A stretch of 49,573 nt of DNA from an uncultured Alphaproteobacteria bacterium (GTDB taxonomy: Bacteria; Pseudomonadota; Alphaproteobacteria; Caulobacterales; Aquidulcibacteraceae): contig CADEEL010000023.1 of the NCBI GenBank assembly GCA_902826335.1, forward strand, positions 1-49,573, written 5' to 3'. Of this stretch, positions 19,820 through 28,534 are shown in pieces. A program made the position numbers and the translations under genes. The notes below the pieces were generated by a model, which made no database searches, was not told the DNA's origin, and worked only from the letters and a program-made list of their open reading frames with translations. Each line of letters opens with the position of its first letter. Positions within the stretch are counted from its first letter, which is position 1.

Positions 19820-20648
19820 ATTGCCGCCCCTGCGCGCCCTGCTGGAGCGCGCCGGCCTGTGGGCGGACAAGCGGCTTGGCCAGCACTTCCTGCTTGATCT
19901 CAACATCACCCGCCGCATTGCGCGGTGCGCCGGTGATCTGCGTGGGCAGGCGGTGATCGAGGTTGGCCCCGGTCCCGGCGGGCTCACGCGCGCACTGCTT
20001 GAAGCCGGCGCCGATCCGCTGATCGCGATCGAAAAGGATGCGCGCTTTTTGCCGCTGCTTGAGCCGCTGGTTTCCTGGTCTGACGGGCGTCTGCGCCTCA
20101 ATATCGCCGACGCGCTGGAAATCGACGAAGCAGCACTGCTCGGAGGCTGCAACGCCCACATCGTCTCCAACCTGCCTTACAATGTCGCCACGCCCTTGAT
20201 GATCAAATGGTTCAAGGCGGGGGCGTGGCGCGCTTCAATGACGCTGATGCTCCAAAAAGAAGTGGCCGAACGCGTTGTCGCCGCGCCGCGTACATCCGCG
20301 TACGGACGCCTCTCCGTGATCGCCCAGACGCGCTGCGCCGTTGATTATGTGTTCACTGTGCCGGCGCGCGCCTTCACGCCCGCGCCGAAGGTGGAGTCCG
20401 CCGTCATAAATCTTGAGCCGCGCGCGGACGCCTATCCACATCTCGACGTATTGGAGCGCGTTACCGCCGCCGCCTTCGGCCAGCGGCGTAAAATGCTCCG
20501 AGCGGCGCTGCGCGGCCTCGCCGCGGAACTTGGAACAAGCGCGGAGGACTTGTTAGCGCGCGCGGGCGTTGCGCCCACGGCGCGCGCCGAAGAGATTGAC
20601 CTTGCCGGCTTTATCGCGTTGGCGGAGTCTGTGCGCTCCGGGACTTAA
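19812..20648 (+). CDS. rsmA: 16S rRNA dimethyladenosine transferase
   Basis: Dimethylates the two adjacent adenines in the 3' hairpin of 16S rRNA. The GTG at 19812 begins (M)DELPPLRALLERAGLWADK, the family N-terminus, giving 278 residues. It overlaps the pdxA stop by 8 nt. SAM motif I is EVGPGPGGLT (50-59), the acidic ribose-binding residue is in IAIEKDARFLP, and motif IV is SNLPYNVATPL (NLPY at 120-123). The longer in-frame reading upstream is the pdxA coding region in another frame. The gene ends tail to tail with gmk, with 4 nt shared. Confidence 0.95.
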   Translation: MDELPPLRALLERAGLWADKRLGQHFLLDLNITRRIARCAGDLRGQAVIEVGPGPGGLTRALLEAGADPLIAIEKDARFLPLLEPLVSWSDGRLRLNIADALEIDEAALLGGCNAHIVSNLPYNVATPLMIKWFKAGAWRASMTLMLQKEVAERVVAAPRTSAYGRLSVIAQTRCAVDYVFTVPARAFTPAPKVESAVINLEPRADAYPHLDVLERVTAAAFGQRRKMLRAALRGLAAELGTSAEDLLARAGVAPTARAEEIDLAGFIALAESVRSGT

Positions 20649-21277
20649 CCGCTCGCGAGATTTGCGGCGAACTTGGATAATCCAATCTGGCGGTGGCGCT
20701 TCAGCCGCTCCGCGCCAAGGATAAGTTCAAGGCGCGCGAACGTCTCCTCGACATAGCGATTGACCAGCACGTAATCATACTCAACCCAATGAGAAATCTC
20801 ATCGGCCGAACGCGCCATGCGCCGAGCAATAACGGCCGGATCATCCTGCGCGCGCGCCTTGAGGCGCCGCTCCAGTTCCTCATGGCTGGGCGGCAGGATG
20901 AAAACGCCCACCACATCCTCGGGCGCCGCCGCGCGCAGCGCGCGCGCGCCTTGCCAATCGACATCGAAGAGCACATCCCGCCCGGAGGCGAGCGCACCCT
21001 CAACAGGCGCGCGCGGCGTGCCGTAAAAGTGATCGAACACCAGCGCCCATTCAAGAAATTCACCATTCCCCGCCATGCGCTCAAACACATCGCGGGACAT
21101 GAAGTGATATTCTCGCCCGTCCACCTCGCCCGGACGGGCCGGGCGCGTCGTCGCCGAAATCGACAAGGTCATGACTGGATCGCGCGCGATAAGCAGAGCG
21201 GCAAGCGTCGATTTTCCGGCCCCGGACGGACTGGAGAGCGCCATCATCAGCCCGCGGCGATGCTCCTCATTCGACAT
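20645..21277 (-). CDS. gmk: Guanylate kinase
   Basis: Phosphorylates GMP to GDP. From ATG 21277 the protein is 210 residues, the usual length: P-loop SSPSGAGKST (15-24), GMP-binding TTRPARPGEVDGREYHF, DVLFDVDWQGAR, and the lid region with RMARSADEISHW. The start overlaps the yicC stop by 11 nt. A more upstream in-frame start at 21328 would extend a non-conserved Arg/Ser stretch and is rejected. It is the last gene of the leftward fab-mltG-yicC-gmk unit. Confidence 0.96.
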   Translation of the reverse strand: MSNEEHRRGLMMALSSPSGAGKSTLAALLIARDPVMTLSISATTRPARPGEVDGREYHFMSRDVFERMAGNGEFLEWALVFDHFYGTPRAPVEGALASGRDVLFDVDWQGARALRAAAPEDVVGVFILPPSHEELERRLKARAQDDPAVIARRMARSADEISHWVEYDYVLVNRYVEETFARLELILGAERLKRHRQIGLSKFAANLASG

Positions 21278-22154
21278 TCGCAGCCTGCTCCTTGAATTGA
21301 TCGATCGCGGTCTTGAGGTCGAGGCCAAGGCGCGTCAACGCCGCGTCTTGCGATTTCGCGCACAGCGTATTGGCTTCGCGTGCGAATTCCTGGGCGAGGA
21401 AATCCAGCTTGCGGCCAGCCGGCGCTTCGTCCGCGATGAGCCGGCGGGCATCGGCGCAATGCGTGGCCAAACGCTCCAATTCCTCCTGCACATCCGCGCG
21501 CATCGCGGCGAGCGAAGCCTCTTGCGCAAGGCGCTGTGCGTCAAATTGAATCTCGGGCGCCAGCGCCGCGAGGCGCGCCTTGATGCGCGCGGCGATCATG
21601 GCGGGCGCGGCCGCGCCGCTCGCCCGCGCCTGCACAACCAGCTCTTCCATGCGTGACAGCAGCGCTTCGAATACGGCGGTGAGCGCGCGCCCTTCCGCCA
21701 TGCGGGCTTCGACCAAGCCATCGAGCGCGCGCGCGAGCCCTTCCGTCAGCGGTGCGGCCAGCGCCTGGGCGAGCGCGTCCGGCTCCGCGGTTTCATCGGC
21801 GATCAACACGCCGCGCAGCGCGAGCACACCGTCCCAGCGCGCGAGGTCGACACGTTTGCTGGCGATGTAGGGGCCGCCGGCGGACAGCAAATGCTCGATG
21901 AGGTCATGATTGATGCGCGGCGCCGGCGCGGCGGCGGCGTCCGCCTTGATCGTCAGCGTCGTCTGCAGCGAGCCGCGCTTAAATCGCAGGCCGGCGGCCT
22001 CGCGCACCTGCGGCTCATAGGCGTCATAACCCGGCGGCAGGCGGACCTTCACGTCCAGCGTGCGGCCATTGACGCTGCGCGCCTCCCACACCCAGCGTAC
22101 GCCGCTCACCACGCCTTCGGCGCGGGAAAAGCCCGTCATCCCCGATATCGCCAC
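21267..22154 (-). CDS. yicC: YicC-family endoribonuclease
   Basis: YicC proteins are endoribonucleases linked to RNA turnover. From GTG 22154 the protein is 295 residues and starts (M)AISGMTGFSRAEG, matching the family SMTGF start. GGGGG precedes this GTG at suitable spacing. The ATG five codons on has no room for a ribosome binding site. Conserved features are the N-terminal YicC domain (WEARSVNGRTLDVKVRLP) and the C-terminal DUF1732 region (GRKLDFLAQEFAREANTLCAKSQD). It is followed by gmk, the normal arrangement. Confidence 0.93.
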   Translation of the reverse strand: MAISGMTGFSRAEGVVSGVRWVWEARSVNGRTLDVKVRLPPGYDAYEPQVREAAGLRFKRGSLQTTLTIKADAAAAPAPRINHDLIEHLLSAGGPYIASKRVDLARWDGVLALRGVLIADETAEPDALAQALAAPLTEGLARALDGLVEARMAEGRALTAVFEALLSRMEELVVQARASGAAAPAMIAARIKARLAALAPEIQFDAQRLAQEASLAAMRADVQEELERLATHCADARRLIADEAPAGRKLDFLAQEFAREANTLCAKSQDAALTRLGLDLKTAIDQFKEQAANVE

Positions 22155-22218
22155 GCCGTCGCCCCCAATCGATTCCGCGCACCTTAGCCGGTCTGCACGC
22201 GCAGGGGAGAGGCCTCTC

Positions 22219-23292
22219 CTAATTGCTCGACGCGCGCTCGATCTCCCGCCAGCGCGCCACATTGCGATTGTGTTCGACCACCGTCGCCGCGAACGCATGC
22301 CCGCCCGTTCCGTCGGCGACGAAGAAGAGTTCATTCGTGCGCGGCGGATTGACCACCGCTTCAAGCGCCGCGCGGCCAGGATTGGCGATCGGCGTCGGCG
22401 GCAGGCGCGGGATGCGATAGGTGTTGTAGCCTGTATTCATGTCGATTTCGCTTTGGCGAATGCCGCGCTGAACGCCGGTGCGCTCATTGACCAAACGGCC
22501 ATTGCGGCACCGCTCCGGATGCAGCCGGCACACGCCATAAATGATGGTCGGGTCGCTTTGCAGCTGAATGCCCTGGCGCAGGCGGTTGGTGAACACGGCC
22601 GCGACGCGCGGGCGTTCGCTGGCGATTCCGGTTTCCTTTTCCACGATGGAGGCGAGGATCACCGCTTCTTCCGGCGTGGCGATCGGCAGATCGCGCGCGC
22701 GCCGCGCCCACACATCCGCGAGCACACGGTCGCGATCATTCATCATGCGCCGCAGCAGCGCGCCGCGATCCATGCCGCGTTCGACATTGTAGGTTTCCGG
22801 CAGCACGCCGCCTTCCGCCGGAATTGGCGGGACTTCGCCCGTGAGCACGTCGGAATTCGCCAGCACATCAATCACCATGGCGCTCGTCAGCCCCTCGGCG
22901 ATGGTGATGGGATGCAGCAGCGCGCGCCCGCTTGTCATTTGCTCGATGATTGCGCGCGGCGAGGCGCGCGCCGCGATTTCATATTCTCCCGCCTGCAGCG
23001 ACCGATTGCGCGCATAGACCATTGTGGCGAGCCGGAAAACGAGCGCGCTGCGAATCTGCCCTTCCTCTTCAAGGATGCGCCCAATCGCCGTGACGCTTGC
23101 GCCGCGCGGGGCGACCACGATTGCATCCGCCCGCGCATTGGGGCCGGGCCGCGACGTCTCCCAAATGAAGCCGATAATCGCGAGAACCGAAACGGCCGCG
23201 ATCACAATTGCGATTGTCAGCAATGAATTCAGGCGCGCCCAAAAGCCGTCGCCGCCCGGATGATCCCGGCGCGCCGCATGGGCCGCGGCCAT
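22219..23292 (-). CDS. mltG: Endolytic murein transglycosylase MltG
   Basis: An inner-membrane enzyme that cleaves nascent peptidoglycan and limits glycan strand length. The 357 residues start at ATG 23292 (MAAAHAARRD). One transmembrane segment lies at about residues 24-44, then a LysM-like subdomain (APRGASVTAIGRILEEEGQI), and the catalytic YceG domain with ILASIVEKETG (the catalytic Glu region) and LQSDPTIIYG. SEIDMNTGYNTYRIPRLPPTPIANPG and ELFFVADGTGGHAF mark the conserved end. The start shares one base with the fabF stop (TAATG). Upstream in-frame codons to 23475 are fabF read in another frame. Confidence 0.94.
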   Translation of the reverse strand: MAAAHAARRDHPGGDGFWARLNSLLTIAIVIAAVSVLAIIGFIWETSRPGPNARADAIVVAPRGASVTAIGRILEEEGQIRSALVFRLATMVYARNRSLQAGEYEIAARASPRAIIEQMTSGRALLHPITIAEGLTSAMVIDVLANSDVLTGEVPPIPAEGGVLPETYNVERGMDRGALLRRMMNDRDRVLADVWARRARDLPIATPEEAVILASIVEKETGIASERPRVAAVFTNRLRQGIQLQSDPTIIYGVCRLHPERCRNGRLVNERTGVQRGIRQSEIDMNTGYNTYRIPRLPPTPIANPGRAALEAVVNPPRTNELFFVADGTGGHAFAATVVEHNRNVARWREIERASSN

Positions 23293-24575
23293 TAACCCAC
23301 CGCTGTAACGATCAGCGCCGCGTTCGTGCCCCCGAACCCGAAGGAATTCGACATCGCCGCGCGGATCTTCTTCTTCTTCGAACTCAGCGGCGTCAAATCG
23401 ATCACCGTCGTCATCGAAGGGTTCTCCAAATTGAGAGTCGGCGGGATGGCGCCATCGCGGATCGCTAGAATGCAAAAGATCGCCTCCACGGCCCCCGCCG
23501 CCCCGAGAAGATGGCCGATCGCCGATTTGGTGGACGACATGGACAATTGTCCAGCCGCCTCGCCAAAAGCGCGCTCGACCGCACGCAATTCTATCTCATC
23601 GCCAAGCGGCGTCGATGTGCCATGCGCATTCACATAATCAATGTCGGTCGGCGCTAATCCCGAATCCTTCAGCGCGGCGCGCATGGCGCGATAGCCGCCG
23701 TCGCCGTCTTCCGCCGGCGCGGTGACGTGGTAAGCGTCGCCCGAGAGGCCGTAACCCTTGATCTCCGCATAGATTTTAGCGCCGCGCGCGCGGGCATGGC
23801 TCAATTCCTCAAGCACGAGAACGCCCGCCCCCTCGCCCATGACGAAACCGTCACGCGCTTCATCATAAGGGCGTGAGGCGCGTTCAGGCGTATCGTTGAA
23901 AGATGTGGACATCGCCCGCGACGCGCAAAACCCCGCCATGCCGACGCGGCAGATCGCCGATTCCGCGCCGCCCGCGATCATCACGTCGGCGTCGCCATAT
24001 TTGATGAAGCGCGCCGCATCACCGATCGCATGCGCGCCCGTCGCGCACGCGGTGACGACCGAGTGGTTCGGGCCCTTGAAGCCGTAACGAATAGATACTT
24101 GCCCGGAGGCGAGATTGATCAGCGCGCTCGGAATGAAGAAGGGACTCACCTTGCGCGGGCCATCCTTCTCCAATTGCAGCGCGGTTTTGGCGATTGCGTC
24201 GAGCCCGCCTATGCCCGAACCGATCAGCACGCCGGTGCGTTCGCGCGCTTCGTTCGTCTCCGGCTTCCAGCCTGAATCGGCCACGGCCTCATCGGCCGCC
24301 GCCATCGCATAGAGGATGAAGTCATCGACGCGCCGCTGCTCTTTCGGAGACATCGCCGTATCGGGATCGAACACGCCCTCTTGCCCGGGTGCGCCGCCTG
24401 CGCGTCCATCGACGCGCGGAATCACACAGCCGATGCGGCACGGCAGATCGTCGACCTTGAAGTGTTCGATCCGGCGCGCGGCGGAGCGGCCCTCGACCAG
24501 GCGCCGCCACGTGATCTCGCGCCCCGCGCCGAGCGGGGACACAAGGCCCATGCCCGTGACCACAACCCGGCGCAT
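23292..24575 (-). CDS. fabF: 3-oxoacyl-ACP synthase II
   Basis: Elongating condensing enzyme of type II fatty acid synthesis. The 427-residue thiolase-fold protein has the active-site Cys in VTACATGAHAIGDA, His in NAHGTSTPLGDEIE, and the second His in KSAIGHLLGAAGAVE. The C-terminal NSFGFGGTNAALIV is also diagnostic. It lies 10 nt after acpP and is joined to mltG through a one-base overlap. It is slightly longer than E. coli FabF because of an internal insert near RVDGRAGGAPGQE. Confidence 0.97.
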   Translation of the reverse strand: MRRVVVTGMGLVSPLGAGREITWRRLVEGRSAARRIEHFKVDDLPCRIGCVIPRVDGRAGGAPGQEGVFDPDTAMSPKEQRRVDDFILYAMAAADEAVADSGWKPETNEARERTGVLIGSGIGGLDAIAKTALQLEKDGPRKVSPFFIPSALINLASGQVSIRYGFKGPNHSVVTACATGAHAIGDAARFIKYGDADVMIAGGAESAICRVGMAGFCASRAMSTSFNDTPERASRPYDEARDGFVMGEGAGVLVLEELSHARARGAKIYAEIKGYGLSGDAYHVTAPAEDGDGGYRAMRAALKDSGLAPTDIDYVNAHGTSTPLGDEIELRAVERAFGEAAGQLSMSSTKSAIGHLLGAAGAVEAIFCILAIRDGAIPPTLNLENPSMTTVIDLTPLSSKKKKIRAAMSNSFGFGGTNAALIVTAVG

Positions 24576-24585
24576 CGGCGTGGCC

Positions 24586-24822
24586 TTAGGCCGTCTTCTC
24601 GCTGATGAACTTCACAGCGTCGCCGACCGTCTGGATATGCTCGGCCGCGTCATCCGGGATTTCGATCCCGAACTCCTCCTCGAACGCCATGACCAGTTCG
24701 ACATTGTCGAGACTGTCCGCGCCCAGATCGTCGATGAAGCTGGCCTTATCCGTAACCTTCTCTGGAGCGGTCTCCAAATGCTTGATGACGATCGCTTTCA
24801 CGCGCTCAAACACGTCCGACAT
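24586..24822 (-). CDS. acpP: Acyl carrier protein
   Basis: The 78-residue acidic carrier of fatty acid synthesis. The phosphopantetheine Ser is residue 37 in [20 protein letters not shown] lies 5 nt before the ATG. It is placed between fabG and fabF, with 130 nt on the fabG side that may hold its own promoter, as expected for a very abundant protein. I could not define a convincing -35/-10 there. Confidence 0.97.
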   Translation of the reverse strand: MSDVFERVKAIVIKHLETAPEKVTDKASFIDDLGADSLDNVELVMAFEEEFGIEIPDDAAEHIQTVGDAVKFISEKTA

Positions 24823-24952
24823 GCATTCCTCGCAAGTTTATGATTTGGCTCGATATTTCAGCGCGACCGGCATGGGCGCCGGCGGGCCAGAATGTCCATG
24901 ACCGGCTCGCTAACACATCTCCCGGGGCGTGGCTAGCAGGGCGCGGCGGGCC

Positions 24953-25690
24953 TTAGATCATCGCCATGCCGCCATTCACGTGCAAAGTCTGGCCGGTCAT
25001 GTAGGCGGCCTCGTCGCTGGCGAGGAAGAGGGCCGCGGCCGCCACATCCTCGCCCGCTCCCAGCCGCCCGGCCGGGATGCGCCCAAGCAGCGCTTGTTTC
25101 TGCGCTTCGGGCAACACATCCGTCATCGGCGAGGCGATGAAGCCAGGCGCGACGCAATTGACAGTCACGTTCCGGCTGGCGACCTCCTGGGCCAACGCCT
25201 TGGAGAAGCCGATCATGCCCGCCTTCGAGGCGCAATAATTGGTCTGTCCCGGATTGCCGGTGACGCCGACGACGCTGCTCACGCCGATGATCCGCCCGAA
25301 GCGATTCTTCATCATGCCGCGCAAAGCCGCGCGCGCGAGGCGGAAATAGGCTTCGAGATTGATGGCGAGGACGTTCTGGAAGTCTTCGTCCTTCATGCGC
25401 AGCAATAGGCCATCCTTGGTCACGCCGGCGTTGGAGATGAGGATGTCCAGCTTGCCCATCACCGCTTCGGCCTGTGGCACAAGCTCATTGACCGCGCCCG
25501 CATCGGAGAGTGACGCGGGCAGCACGATGGGCTCATGGGTCAGCTCACGCTGCACGGCTTGGAGCGCGTCCACCCGCGTGCCAGAGAGCGCCACGCGCGC
25601 GCCCGCTCGATCGAGCGCCCTTGCGATCGCGGAGCCGATCCCGCCCGATGCGCCAGTGACGAGCGCGGTTTTACCGGTGAGTGAAAACAT
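24953..25690 (-). CDS. fabG: 3-oxoacyl-ACP reductase
   Basis: NADPH-dependent reductase of the fatty acid elongation cycle, a short-chain dehydrogenase of 245 residues. TGASGGIG is the cofactor-binding loop (12-19), NAGVTKDGLLLRM follows, catalytic Ser lies in GVSSVVG, and Tyr/Lys lie in TNYCASKAG. The C-terminal HVNGGMAMI is typical of FabG. The start ATG at 25690 is preceded by GAGG. Upstream in-frame codons derive from the inserted repeat between fabG and fabD and are not coding. Confidence 0.96.
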   Translation of the reverse strand: MFSLTGKTALVTGASGGIGSAIARALDRAGARVALSGTRVDALQAVQRELTHEPIVLPASLSDAGAVNELVPQAEAVMGKLDILISNAGVTKDGLLLRMKDEDFQNVLAINLEAYFRLARAALRGMMKNRFGRIIGVSSVVGVTGNPGQTNYCASKAGMIGFSKALAQEVASRNVTVNCVAPGFIASPMTDVLPEAQKQALLGRIPAGRLGAGEDVAAAALFLASDEAAYMTGQTLHVNGGMAMI

Positions 25691-25710
25691 TGAAATTCCT
25701 CGCTCCAACT

Positions 25711-25851
25711 CCCTCTCCCCTTGTGGGAGAGGGTGGCGTCGCGAAGCGACGCCGGGTGAGGGGTGAGTGCAATCCGCGGCAAACGGCGGCGCGGACACCC
25801 CTCATCCGTTCCCGCTTGCGCGGGAACACCTTCTCCCACAAGGGGAGAAGG
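25711..25851. repeat. 141-bp palindromic repeat, family B, copy 1 (between fabD and fabG)
   Basis: The ends CCCTCTCCCCTTGTGGGAG and CTCCCACAAGGGGAGAAGG are inverted repeats. Inside are two smaller hairpins: GGCGTCGCGAAGCGACGCC, and TTCCCGCTTGCGCGGGAA. Next to them lie inverted GGGTGAGGGGT and ACCCCTCATCC. The same architecture and ends recur at 38621-38762. It splits the fabD-fabG junction without an open reading frame. Confidence 0.85.
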
Positions 25852-25867
25852 ATGATTTTCCAATCGT

Positions 25868-26806
25868 TCAAACGCGCTTCGCGAACGCCTCCAAATCCGC
25901 CGGCTCATTGAGGCTCAGCGCCGCCGCGTCCGGCGCGATGCGCTTGACCATGCCGGCCAATTGTTTGCCGGCGCCCACTTCGACGAATGTCTCGACGCCT
26001 TGGCCCGCCATCCATTCCACGCTCTCGCGCCAGCGCACGCGGCCCGTGACCTGCTGAACAAGCAACGCCCTGATCTCAGCCGGCGCGGAGACTGCTCGCG
26101 CCGTCACGTTGGCCACCAGCGGAACCGCCAGCGGCGTGAGCGTGATCGCCTCCAGCGCGCGCGCCATCGCGTCCGCGGCAGGCGCCATCAACGGCGAGTG
26201 AAAGGGCGCCGAAACGGAGAGCGGGATGGCGCGCACGCCGCGCTCCTTCGCCGCCGCGATCGCGGCGTCCACCGCCGCCTTGTCTCCCGAGATCACGACA
26301 TTGCCGAAATTATTGTCATTGGCCACGACGACAATTCCAGCGCCTTGCGCGGCGGCGACGATTTCTTCCGCTTTCGGACAATCCACCTTGCCGATGAGCG
26401 CCGCCATGGCGCCCGCGCCCACGGGAGCCGCAGCCTGCATCGCCTCGCCGCGAATGCGCAGGAGCCTCGCTGTATCGGCGATCGTCAACGCGCCAGCGGC
26501 CGCGAGCGCGGAATATTCGCCGAGCGAATGGCCGGCGACGAACGCCGCCTTCGTTACGTCGACGCCGAACTCGCTCTTGAGCGCGGCCATGGCCGCAAGG
26601 CTTACCGCCATCAACGCCGGCTGGGCGTTGGCGGTGAGCGTCAACTCATCCTCAGGCCCCTCGAAGATGAGTTTGGATAGTTTCCGCGCGAGCGCCTCAT
26701 CCACTTCCTCGAACACCGCCCGCGCCGAGCCAAACGCGTCATGGAGCGCGCGGCCCATGCCTGGCGCCTGCGATCCCTGGCCCGGGAACATGAATGTGAT
26801 GGTCAT
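25868..26806 (-). CDS. fabD: Malonyl-CoA:ACP transacylase
   Basis: Loads malonyl groups on acyl carrier protein. The 312 residues show the N-terminal FMFPGQGSQAPGMG, the nucleophile elbow AGHSLGEYSAL (Ser in GHSLG), the conserved Arg/His segment near VSAPFHSPLM, and the C-terminal EVGAGKQLAGMVKRI. The gene opens the fab unit, but only 50 nt separate it from the methyltransferase gene upstream on the same strand. Read-through from that four-gene unit is therefore possible. A palindromic repeat follows it. Confidence 0.96.
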   Translation of the reverse strand: MTITFMFPGQGSQAPGMGRALHDAFGSARAVFEEVDEALARKLSKLIFEGPEDELTLTANAQPALMAVSLAAMAALKSEFGVDVTKAAFVAGHSLGEYSALAAAGALTIADTARLLRIRGEAMQAAAPVGAGAMAALIGKVDCPKAEEIVAAAQGAGIVVVANDNNFGNVVISGDKAAVDAAIAAAKERGVRAIPLSVSAPFHSPLMAPAADAMARALEAITLTPLAVPLVANVTARAVSAPAEIRALLVQQVTGRVRWRESVEWMAGQGVETFVEVGAGKQLAGMVKRIAPDAAALSLNEPADLEAFAKRV

Positions 26807-26856
26807 GGGCGCGGCCTAGCGGATGGCGCACAAGCCGACAAGGCCGCCCCCTCCGT

Positions 26857-27492
26857 TCACCGCCCGGCGCGCTCAGCGACGAGAAGGACGGGTGCGTGCG
26901 CTTCATCGCGCCAGTTGGATTCCCCCGTGAGAACCACAAAACCGGCCTCGTTCAGCGCGGCGATTACATCATTGAGAGATGGAAACGTGTACACGTCCCC
27001 CGGAAAGGCGCGCACCGCCGCTTCATTGGCCGCTGTGCGCAACACCATCGCCAGGCGCCCGCCCTGTTTCGTGACGCGCGCCAGTTCCGCGCACGCGGCC
27101 GAAAGGCTCGGCCAGAAATAGGCGACATGCACGCACAGCAGCTTGTCGAATCTTTCTTCAGCGAAGTGTGTCTCGTCCGCGTTCGCAATCGCCAGATCGA
27201 CGCGGCGCTCGCGCACGAGGGCGCGGTTGCGCCGCGCCGCGATATCGATCATGGTTTGCGACGGATCGACGCCCGTCACGCGCCCGGAATGCGCGCGCAA
27301 GGCAAGTTCGCCAAGGCTCCGCCCATGCCCACAGCCGACATCAAGCACGTGGTCGCGCGGCTGAATGTAAAGCGCATTGATCGCCGCCAAATTGTCCCGC
27401 CAGGTTTCGCGGGCCATGATGAAGGCGATGACCCGGCCCAAAACTCCGCGCGCGTGGCGGGCCTGTTCGGCGATTGCGCGGGGCCTACGCAT
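26857..27492 (-). CDS. Class I SAM-dependent methyltransferase
   Basis: A 211-residue protein with a methyltransferase-11-type Rossmann fold. Motif I is HVLDVGCGHGRSLGELA, with the acidic GVDPSQTMIDIA after it. AIANADETHFAEERFDKLLCVHV is motif II/III-like, and a motif-IV-like RVTKQGGRLAMVLR follows. The substrate is not identifiable from sequence. The ATG at 27492 overlaps the end of the small membrane gene by 8 nt, so translation is coupled. It closes a compact unit with a fatty acid hydroxylase/sterol desaturase, which hints at lipid or small hydrophobic substrates (inference). Confidence 0.8.
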   Translation of the reverse strand: MRRPRAIAEQARHARGVLGRVIAFIMARETWRDNLAAINALYIQPRDHVLDVGCGHGRSLGELALRAHSGRVTGVDPSQTMIDIAARRNRALVRERRVDLAIANADETHFAEERFDKLLCVHVAYFWPSLSAACAELARVTKQGGRLAMVLRTAANEAAVRAFPGDVYTFPSLNDVIAALNEAGFVVLTGESNWRDEAHAPVLLVAERAGR

Positions 27493-27706
27493 TGCGCGGT
27501 TGCGCCTGCTTGCGCGCGAGGCGAATTCCAACCACGTAGGACGGAATAAAGCCGAGCACCGCCGCCAGAAATCCCAGCGTAAGCTCGTTGACGCCGGCGA
27601 TGACGCTGTTTGGAATGACGAACCCATAGCCGATGACCAGCGTGGGTACGACATGAAAGGCGAGCGGCGCATAGATCGCCGCACGCGCGCGCAATGATGA
27701 TATCAT
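27485..27706 (-). CDS. Small two-helix membrane protein, unknown
   Basis: A 73-residue protein with two predicted transmembrane segments: APLAFHVVPTLVIGYGFVI and LTLGFLAAVLGFIPSYVVGI. The C-terminal tail is basic (RLARKQAQPRN). A strong AGGAG precedes the ATG, inside the last codons of the DUF2147 gene. I recognise no family. Its tight packing between the DUF2147 fusion and the methyltransferase (3-nt gap and 8-nt overlap) supports a real gene. Confidence 0.7.
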   Translation of the reverse strand: MISSLRARAAIYAPLAFHVVPTLVIGYGFVIPNSVIAGVNELTLGFLAAVLGFIPSYVVGIRLARKQAQPRNA

Positions 27707-27709
27707 TTG

Positions 27710-28525
27710 TCAATTCTCCTGTTCGGTTGGGGTTAAGTCACTTGCACGGCGCCACACCTGCGTTTGGCAGAACACGCGAAGGGCGCAGCCCTGCAAATGA
27801 AGGGTCCGATCGCGCAGTCGAATCTCGCCGGTGTAGTTTCGCCCGTCATCCGGATTGTACAGGCGCCCACCGGTCCATACGTCTGGCGACGTCTCGCGAA
27901 ATCCGCGAATAATCTCGACGCCGATGAGTGGGCGCTGCCGCAAGGCGCGATTTGGATTGCGCCCATCGACGCGCGGGCGCCCGCTTGCTTCCACCGCCTC
28001 CCTCAGCCAGACGATGCGCCCGCAAACAGCCGTGGGATATCCCGTGCAGGGCTGCATATCGACGATTGAGCCGAACCCTTGCGTCGCCCAACGGCCGCCC
28101 AGGCTGACGCCTTGCGCGGCCGCCGGCGTCGTCGCCGCGATCGCGCCGCCGACAACGAACATTACGGCGAGCGCCGACATGCGGGCGCCGATTCGAGGAA
28201 CTCCCCCCGCCATTGCAGCGAGTGCGAATCCCACGGCGGCGGTCACGAGCAAGGCGCCAAGCGCAAACTCAAGGGGCCCAGACCGCCCAGCCTGAAGATG
28301 ATGAAACAGCGTCGACCAGGTGAGGCCGGCGGTGAAGCCCCACCCGCCCGTGAGTACGCCCACGCCATCGCCGCGCAGCGCCGTGATGGCGCCGAGTGTA
28401 AGTAACGCTGCGGCGAGATATTCGACAATTACAAACGGCCACCACAGGTCTTCCGCGAGCAACACCTTCGCCCCGGCCATGACGGCCGCCGCAACCAGTG
28501 CGAGGCTTGCGCTTATCTTCTGCAT
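27710..28525 (-). CDS. Membrane domain fused to DUF2147 domain
   Basis: A 271-residue protein in two parts. Residues 1-115 hold three to four hydrophobic helices (SASLALVAAAVMAGAKVLLA, FVIVEYLAAALLTLGAI, LEFALGALLVTAAVGFALAA). Then MSALAVMFVVGGAIAATTPAAAQG looks exactly like a free-standing signal peptide. It leads into a DUF2147 domain: GRWATQGFGSIVDMQPC, CGRIVWLREA, GRNPN, RPLIGVEIIRGF, GGRLYNPDDGRNYTGEIRL, and LQGCALRVFCQTQVW. No stop separates the parts. DUF2147 function is unknown and such proteins are normally exported alone. Two separate products from an internal start at about 28186 cannot be excluded. Confidence 0.75.
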   Translation of the reverse strand: MQKISASLALVAAAVMAGAKVLLAEDLWWPFVIVEYLAAALLTLGAITALRGDGVGVLTGGWGFTAGLTWSTLFHHLQAGRSGPLEFALGALLVTAAVGFALAAMAGGVPRIGARMSALAVMFVVGGAIAATTPAAAQGVSLGGRWATQGFGSIVDMQPCTGYPTAVCGRIVWLREAVEASGRPRVDGRNPNRALRQRPLIGVEIIRGFRETSPDVWTGGRLYNPDDGRNYTGEIRLRDRTLHLQGCALRVFCQTQVWRRASDLTPTEQEN

Positions 28526-28534
28526 GCACGTCTC

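Noticed and set aside
22060-23226. 388-codon open frame opposite mltG and yicC
   Set aside because: Arg/His/Ala-rich translation without family motifs, antisense to two clear genes; a product of high-GC codon bias.
25681-25911. Short frames in the fabD-fabG repeat
   Set aside because: Translations such as PSPLVGEG arise from the palindromic repeat B and also appear at its other copy.
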